Shown one piece after another: positions 59,240 through 64,000 of a stretch of 64,000 nucleotides of DNA. The notes under the pieces were generated by a model. That model worked only from the letters and a program-made list of their open reading frames with translations, had not been told where the DNA came from and searched no databases. The position numbers were made by a program, and so were the translations under genes. The DNA comes from Stropharia rugosoannulata (Eukaryota > Basidiomycota > Agaricomycetes > Agaricales > Strophariaceae). Position 1 is the stretch's first letter, and every line of letters begins with the position of its first letter. The stretch is from positions 186,001-250,000 of the forward strand of contig JANCIK010000010.1 of the NCBI GenBank assembly GCA_028532985.1, read 5' to 3'.

Positions 59240-60420
59240 ATGATTTACATTGAAGCTGCACATAGAAAATCTACCAGTATGTAATATCAAGCTTTACTAC
59301 ACTAATACTGAATATGGATTGTATTAGTTGGAGGCTGGGCTCTACTAAGCCTTGCTCTTTTTGCATGTATTGTTTGTCTGAGCCACCGTACCCACATTTG
59401 CAAACTAGGCTATGACAATTTTCTATCACTACTGGCATCTATCAGCATTACTATACTTCTCATTGGCTCTGTTCTGAATACCACAAGCCAAGTGTCTTCT
59501 TCCGCTGCCAGTTCCGTTTTACAGTGGCTTGTACTTGTGACCTCCACATCCACACTATGGTGCATCTATATATTATAAGTGTATTTAGAAATTGGCATGT
59601 ATACTTATGTTCATCTTCTAAAGGTTTACACGTTTGGCAATGTCGCTCATGCTTACACGTCTTTTGAGTCCAGGGAGCCTGTACAACCTCTCGTCTCTGG
59701 CCTCCAAAATTTTTGTAATCTTCTTCAACTCAATTCTTGTTGAGAAGGCCTATTATGGTCAAGCTAATATGCCATGGTTCACTGGAGTACACATCCTTGT
59801 CTGTATGTGTATTGGAAGCTAGAATGTGTCGGGATATAACTGACATCTGATACAGTTGATTTCACCGCTGACATGTGGCTTCTACTTGCTCCTCTATATA
59901 TGGTTTTTCAAATTCGATACTGCTTATGGAAAGGGCACTTCTGCCTTCTGTTTGTGGCATTTTCTTGCCATGTATTCACAATGGCCGCCAGTATTGTCCA
60001 TAATGTCTTTGTCGTGAAGCATGCAACATTATGGGCTATAAACTTTTCTGGAATTATTCAGGTAAGCAGTGTCCTGCCAGTGTACTTCTCTCATGGTCTG
60101 CATGTATCCTGACATTGTATAAACAATAGGTTGGAGTGGCAGTCTTCATTTCAAACATACTTGTTCTGGCAACAGCAACATACCGGTTTTGTTGTCGAGT
60201 CAGGTAGCGTCATGTTGTCATTACTACTAATAACCTTAGTGATCAGCCTCAAGGGTCTTCTAGACTCAACTCCCATATGCAGTGGCGTCCTAATTACTCG
60301 ACACAGATATCCTTAACAGAGCTCAGATTCCAGCTTGGTGAGACTATTGATACAGGGCCTGTTTCTTTTTCAAGTACCAATATCCATTCACACTATTCTA
60401 CTACAAGTACTGTTATTTAA
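59240..60420 (+). CDS. seven-TM integral membrane protein, 6 exons, 302 aa
   Basis: Exons 59240-59276, 59328-59559, 59624-59802, 59856-60061, 60130-60203, 60240-60420; phases agree and the total is 303 codons with stop. Hydrophobic segments, in order: [99 protein letters not shown] and [18 protein letters not shown]. The pattern [21 protein letters not shown], and the [13 protein letters not shown] end resembles fungal rhodopsin-like (PTH11-like) membrane proteins, common in basidiomycetes; this is family resemblance, not proof. The C-terminal 60 residues are cytoplasmic-like and Ser/Thr-rich. The ligand is unknown. The start in the short first exon is the least certain part. Confidence 0.65.
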
Positions 60421-60631
60421 TCATATTCAACAGTGGTAGACCAAGAGTAGTAGTATTAGTATTCCTGGTCAGATTTGGCAGGCGCAATAGTACAAGCACA
60501 GACTTAATAGATTTTGCTACCAACCTCAGGATGCCTGATGACAAGGGCATTACCATAGCACACAAGGGTACGAACAGTGTCAGCAAGGATCCCTCCACGA
60601 CTGAAGATGTCTCTGCATTAACTTGGATGAT

Positions 60632-61985
60632 CCCATCCTTCGCAACAGCGTCCGTCTCGATCTCCTTCGCCTGCTCAATGTACTTGGAGATAACAACAGG
60701 GTGGTCGCAGGAAACCTCTGCGGCCTGAGTGAGGTAATTCAGTGAGGTAATTCACCAACACCAGAAAGGACATACAACAGACGGACAAGCACAGGATAGC
60801 CGACCTTGTCGCAGAACTGGGAAGCCTCTTTGAAGATGGAGAGCTCCTTCCGCAGAGGCTGATTGACATCAATCTTGTCGAGCAGGCAAGAGAACTTGTA
60901 CCTGTTCTCAGCCATGTCGATCATCTCAGGGGAGGTACTGTGGATCTTGATGTTCTGTCGGTAGAGCGGCAGGGCAATGTTGTTGGGTGTTTGTCCTTGC
61001 ATAGGAAGAAATAACACTGTGCAAGCTCTCCATGTTGTAGATGTCCAAGATGGTCTTGACACTGATGTTTTCAAAGTAGAGCCTCTCTGCTCCGTCGTAG
61101 TCTGTGCTGACGGTTTCGGGGTTGTAATTGACCATGACAGTGGGTAATGGAAATATTGGAGATAGTGCAAGTCCTTCATTATACATTAGACCAATACAAA
61201 AGTACTAATAAAAATGAACGTACGATAGGCTCTTCTCCAATAAGAAAGGTTGTACAGCTTGTTCAAGAACCATTTGATGCGCTTGTACATCGGATTCTTG
61301 AGTTCCATATCCATGTCCTCGACAAAGTCATTCTATAGCGTAAAGCACTAGACCTCGTAGACGCATAGAAATAAGCAAAGAAAAGCGCACCTTTGCAAAC
61401 CCAGAGAACTGACTGTCAATAGCACGGATAGCCTTCTGAATCATCTCCTCGAAGGTGTGCCCCATGCGCATCACCTCACCTGACACCGACACTCTCATGC
61501 TCGAGCTTAGCAAATGGCTGACTCTGCTGAACTTCTTGAGATCCCAGCGGGGGGATCTTCATGACAACATAGTCCAAGCTGGGCTTGAAGCAAGCAGAAG
61601 TGACCTTGGTGACCCAGTTTTCCAAGTTTTAATCTCATTGAGCGGCATTCCTAGGCCAAGTTTCGCGGCGATGAAAGCAAGAGAACAACCGGTCGTCTTC
61701 AAAGCGAGCGCAGACAAACGCAATAGACACGCATTGATCTGTTCAATGCATATGAATAAATATATGCGCTTTATTTAGTGGCACTAATTTGCTAACCTCA
61801 ATAATGCAGTATTCCTTCGAAGTCGGGTTGGGCGCGTACTGAATGTTACATTCACCAACCACGCCAAGATGACGGATTAGGTTGATTGCAGTCGTGCGCA
61901 GCATGTTGTAGTCTGCATCAGAGAGAGTCACCGAAGGAGCGATGACAATCGAGTTTCCGGTGTGAATACCGAGCGGATCGAAGTT
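60632..61985 (-). pseudogene. carbamoyl-phosphate synthase large-subunit fragment
   Basis: Segments of the carbamoyl-phosphate synthase part of the fungal pyrimidine enzyme (CPS-ATCase) appear in order on the reverse strand: [20 protein letters not shown] (from 61985), [126 protein letters not shown]. Introns are still present (61796-61739 and 61388-61332), and the homology starts exactly at an acceptor (61988-61986), so it is a genomic duplicate and not a retrocopy. Frameshifts occur near 61640, 61560 and 61010. A 13-bp tandem duplication (60728-60753) replaces a conserved loop. The functional gene must be elsewhere. Confidence 0.88.
60728..60753. repeat. 13-bp tandem duplication in the CPS pseudogene
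   Basis: AGTGAGGTAATTC occurs twice in a row. In the family, about a dozen residues follow LSGA at this place; here they are gone and the duplication takes their position. Confidence 0.8.
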
Positions 61986-62286
61986 CTACAATCCATGAGC
62001 ATCGACAACAATGTAATGAGAAATTTTAATTCACCTGACACCAAGCTCCTCACATTCATGTAACATATTTGAGACCGATACTGACGCTAAGCGCAGTCAA
62101 TTAGCAATGTGTGCTTCCTCGCCTTTTCCGAGCCATTGGCGACAGACCCGGTATGCCTTTGAGATAGTATAATGATCTCAACTTGATCCATAACAAATCC
62201 ACGGTCTCGGTGGCGGACCGGCACTGGACATTGAATATTGAAACTCAGTGCGATGCGACCTAGACGCGACGCATTTTGTGTAGAAG

Positions 62287-62331
62287 GAAGGTGGGAAAAG
62301 CCGTCCAGAGTGGACGGCTTTTCCCACCTTC
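62287..62331. repeat. perfect 21-bp hairpin with 3-nt loop
   Basis: GAAGGTGGGAAAAGCCGTCCA, loop GAG, exact reverse complement. It lies in the gap between two divergent pseudogene fragments. Its role is unknown; it could be a terminator-like or MITE-derived fold. Confidence 0.9.
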
Positions 62332-62934
62332 TTTCGGACTATGGGGACCAAGAAGCATGGTAAGCAAGTACCTCACGTACTGCCCCTCTGTGGTACACTA
62401 ACAATAACGGCAAGCCTAGGCAACTTTCAGGTCATAGGTCCTACAACAATGATAAAGGATAGTGTATTCCGGGGACTCGCGCGTTATCACTCCACGCAGG
62501 GGCAATTCGCTAAGAAGAACGGGATTGCTTGCAGACTTGGATGAGAAGTTCAAATCTGCCGTTACACGCGCCCGCGGCGCGCCTGGAAACTTGCTATTTG
62601 GAGCTTCGCTGGTGATGATCTCAAGTGCGCTCATGGATATGTTTATGACCCCGCCACCGGCTGTCAGGGCCGGGAGGAGCTCTGATTCGGACGATCAGTT
62701 CTTCAGTGTAGGATCAGAGACTTCTCTGGGCTCGGACAATGGCAGATCGTTTGGATACACGGCTACGGGATGCATACGGTTACGGGCACAGGTACAAGTG
62801 TCATAGGCCAAACGAGTGCTACGGGCATTACTTCAGATACATATACTCCTGGAGCAACTTGGTAACAGCACATTGCTTGTACGTTTGGTTTGCACTCCCT
62901 TCATTTTGCTTTCTGACAGCTTTCTTCCAGAATG

Positions 62935-63983
62935 CCAACGTGGTTAAGAAGGTTAAGGCATCCATCAAAGATCTGCACAATGCGGTGCAGGCTGCGAAGG
63001 AGAAGCAACAAGAGGCGAAAGAAGAGTGCAAAAAGCTTGAGCGTGACATGGACGAGTTCAAGAATAACAAGGACGGCAAGATAGAATAACTCAAGGTCAG
63101 TATTTCCATGCTGCCTTACCTTCTGCTCCCCCTTCTCCAATTCCCATGTCCGTAACAAATACTTATCCCTTTAATGACAGGCTAGCATCTCGGCGCAGAA
63201 AACAGCTCTCCAGAAGCACTCTGTGACCCTTGAGCTTCAGCAGAAGGATCTGCAGACTGTTAAACTCAAGCTTGGTCTGTTCGTTTTTTAAATGATGGGT
63301 CCATCATGACACTAACACTTACTGGAACTTCTCGCTCCTTGTAGGTCAAATTGAAGCAGATATTAGTAACGAGGAGGAAACGCCCCAAGAAGCGAAGCCA
63401 GGCATCGAGAAGTTTCATAAGGAATTAGAAACCCTTCAGCGTCACGTCGCCGCGAGCGAGGTATGGCTCACCCATCCTGTTATTATCACATGTGGCTTAC
63501 CTTTTCTGTGTACTAGGCCAAGCGTACGGAGGCAGAAGAGCGACTTGCGGAGGAAGAGACTACCCTAAGCCGTTTCGACACGGAACTGAAAGAACTCAAT
63601 CTCACGATTAAGGATGCAAAGGCGGACATCGCGAACTGCGAGCTGGATATTCAGAAGTGCGAGCAAAACATCAAGACTTTGACTAAAGAAAAACAGACAG
63701 CCACAAGCCACTTGAAGAGGCATGAGCAGATGTATCCCTGGATCTCGAGGATCAGCAGTACATATTTTTATGTTGCAACTCGGTACCTTATGCCTTACGC
63801 CTAGTTTGTTTTGTCATTTTATAGTGAATTCGGCAATCCAGAGTCGAACCCCGCCCCACTTGCACCGCCCACTCAGGCCGAGGAGACATCGGCAAGGAAG
63901 AAGCTCGTGCCTAAAAAGTGCAAGCTCAGCCTCCTTCCTGGACCTGATACATCACACGATCGAGAGCGCGCGCGATTTTTCTG
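62935..63983 (+). pseudogene. SMC2: SMC2 coiled-coil fragment
   Basis: Condensin SMC2 coiled-coil sequence: KEKQQEAKEECKKLERDMDE then FKNNKDGKIE (near 63000-63086), followed by a TAA at 63087-63089 where the family has an acidic residue. After an intron come ASISAQKTALQKHSVTLELQ (63181 on), FHKELETLQRHVAAS (63410), RTEAEERLAEEETTLSRFDT (63525), and KTLTKEKQTATSHLKRHEQM (63676). Introns with GTCAGT, GTCTGT, GTATGG and GTACCT donors are kept, so this is a duplicated genomic piece. The end diverges (ISSTYFYVATR, then a Pro-rich tail with stop at 63983), and the ATPase heads and hinge are missing. The sequence upstream of 62935 is unrelated. Confidence 0.8.
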
Positions 63984-64000
63984 ACGTAGTCCGCCGCGTA

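Noticed and set aside
59624..59735. Alternative frame of exon 3 in the 7-TM gene ([15 protein letters not shown])
   Set aside because: It needs a frameshift to join the next exon, while the chosen frame is continuous through all six exons and fits the membrane-protein pattern.
1..64000. tRNA or rRNA genes
   Set aside because: No convincing A-box/B-box pair, cloverleaf or rRNA-like stretch was found by eye; a covariance search was not possible.

Overview
The window is from a filamentous basidiomycete, most likely a mushroom-forming agaricomycete. The evidence is many 45-65 nt GT-AG introns, several agaricomycete-type gene families (a duplicated SNF2 helicase, a JmjC protein, a rhodopsin-like 7-TM protein), and mobile elements typical of that group (chromodomain Ty3 element, Plavaka-type transposase, Helitron). 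No rRNA, tRNA, CRISPR array or bacterial-type operon was seen. The assignment rests on recognition of families by eye, not on a database search.

Layout, left to right. (1) 0.45-5 kb: an intact-looking 13-exon SNF2-family helicase gene. (2) 6-9 kb: a decayed transposase-like gene and a small uncertain gene. (3) 10.7-16.6 kb: an intron-rich gene with two copies of a Cys/His zinc-binding motif that runs in frame into the gag zinc knuckle of a 5'-truncated chromodomain Ty3 element. That element keeps a 902-codon frame although its protease Asp, its RT YxDD box and the RNase H/integrase junction are missing. (4) 16.5-18.6 kb: a small two-exon gene and a gene fragment. (5) 19.5-23.4 kb: a 9-exon, 1171-aa JmjC gene with a C-terminal nuclear localisation signal. 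(6) 24-26.4 kb: a Plavaka-type transposase pseudogene. (7) 26.7-30.4 kb: two divergent multi-exon genes of unknown function. (8) 31.8-34.1 kb: a broken gene with reiterated mini-exons. (9) 35.3-43.2 kb: a decayed Helitron (Rep plus PIF1 helicase) carrying a 2.5-kb element with TIRs, a 10-bp target duplication and more than twenty CAGTGA motifs. (10) 43.6-45.7 kb: two lineage-type genes, the second frameshifted. (11) 47-51 kb: a Ty3 protease relic, CCTTACAAGG palindromes and a MITE-like element. (12) 51.6-57.8 kb: two 1,208-bp LTRs in inverted orientation around a gag-protease reading frame, with a third truncated LTR. (13) 58.4-60.4 kb: a perfect 64-bp hairpin, a small coiled-coil gene and a 7-TM gene. 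(14) 60.6-64 kb: broken fragments of two housekeeping genes, carbamoyl-phosphate synthase and SMC2, back to back.

The window therefore looks like a transposon-rich, gene-poor region where duplicated fragments accumulate and decay. Several disabling changes can be read as CGA to TGA, and the older LTR copy differs from the younger ones largely at CpG sites, which suggests methylation-linked C to T decay. Exon structures given below were derived by hand from GT-AG sites. For the main genes the exon lengths sum to a multiple of three, which supports them.
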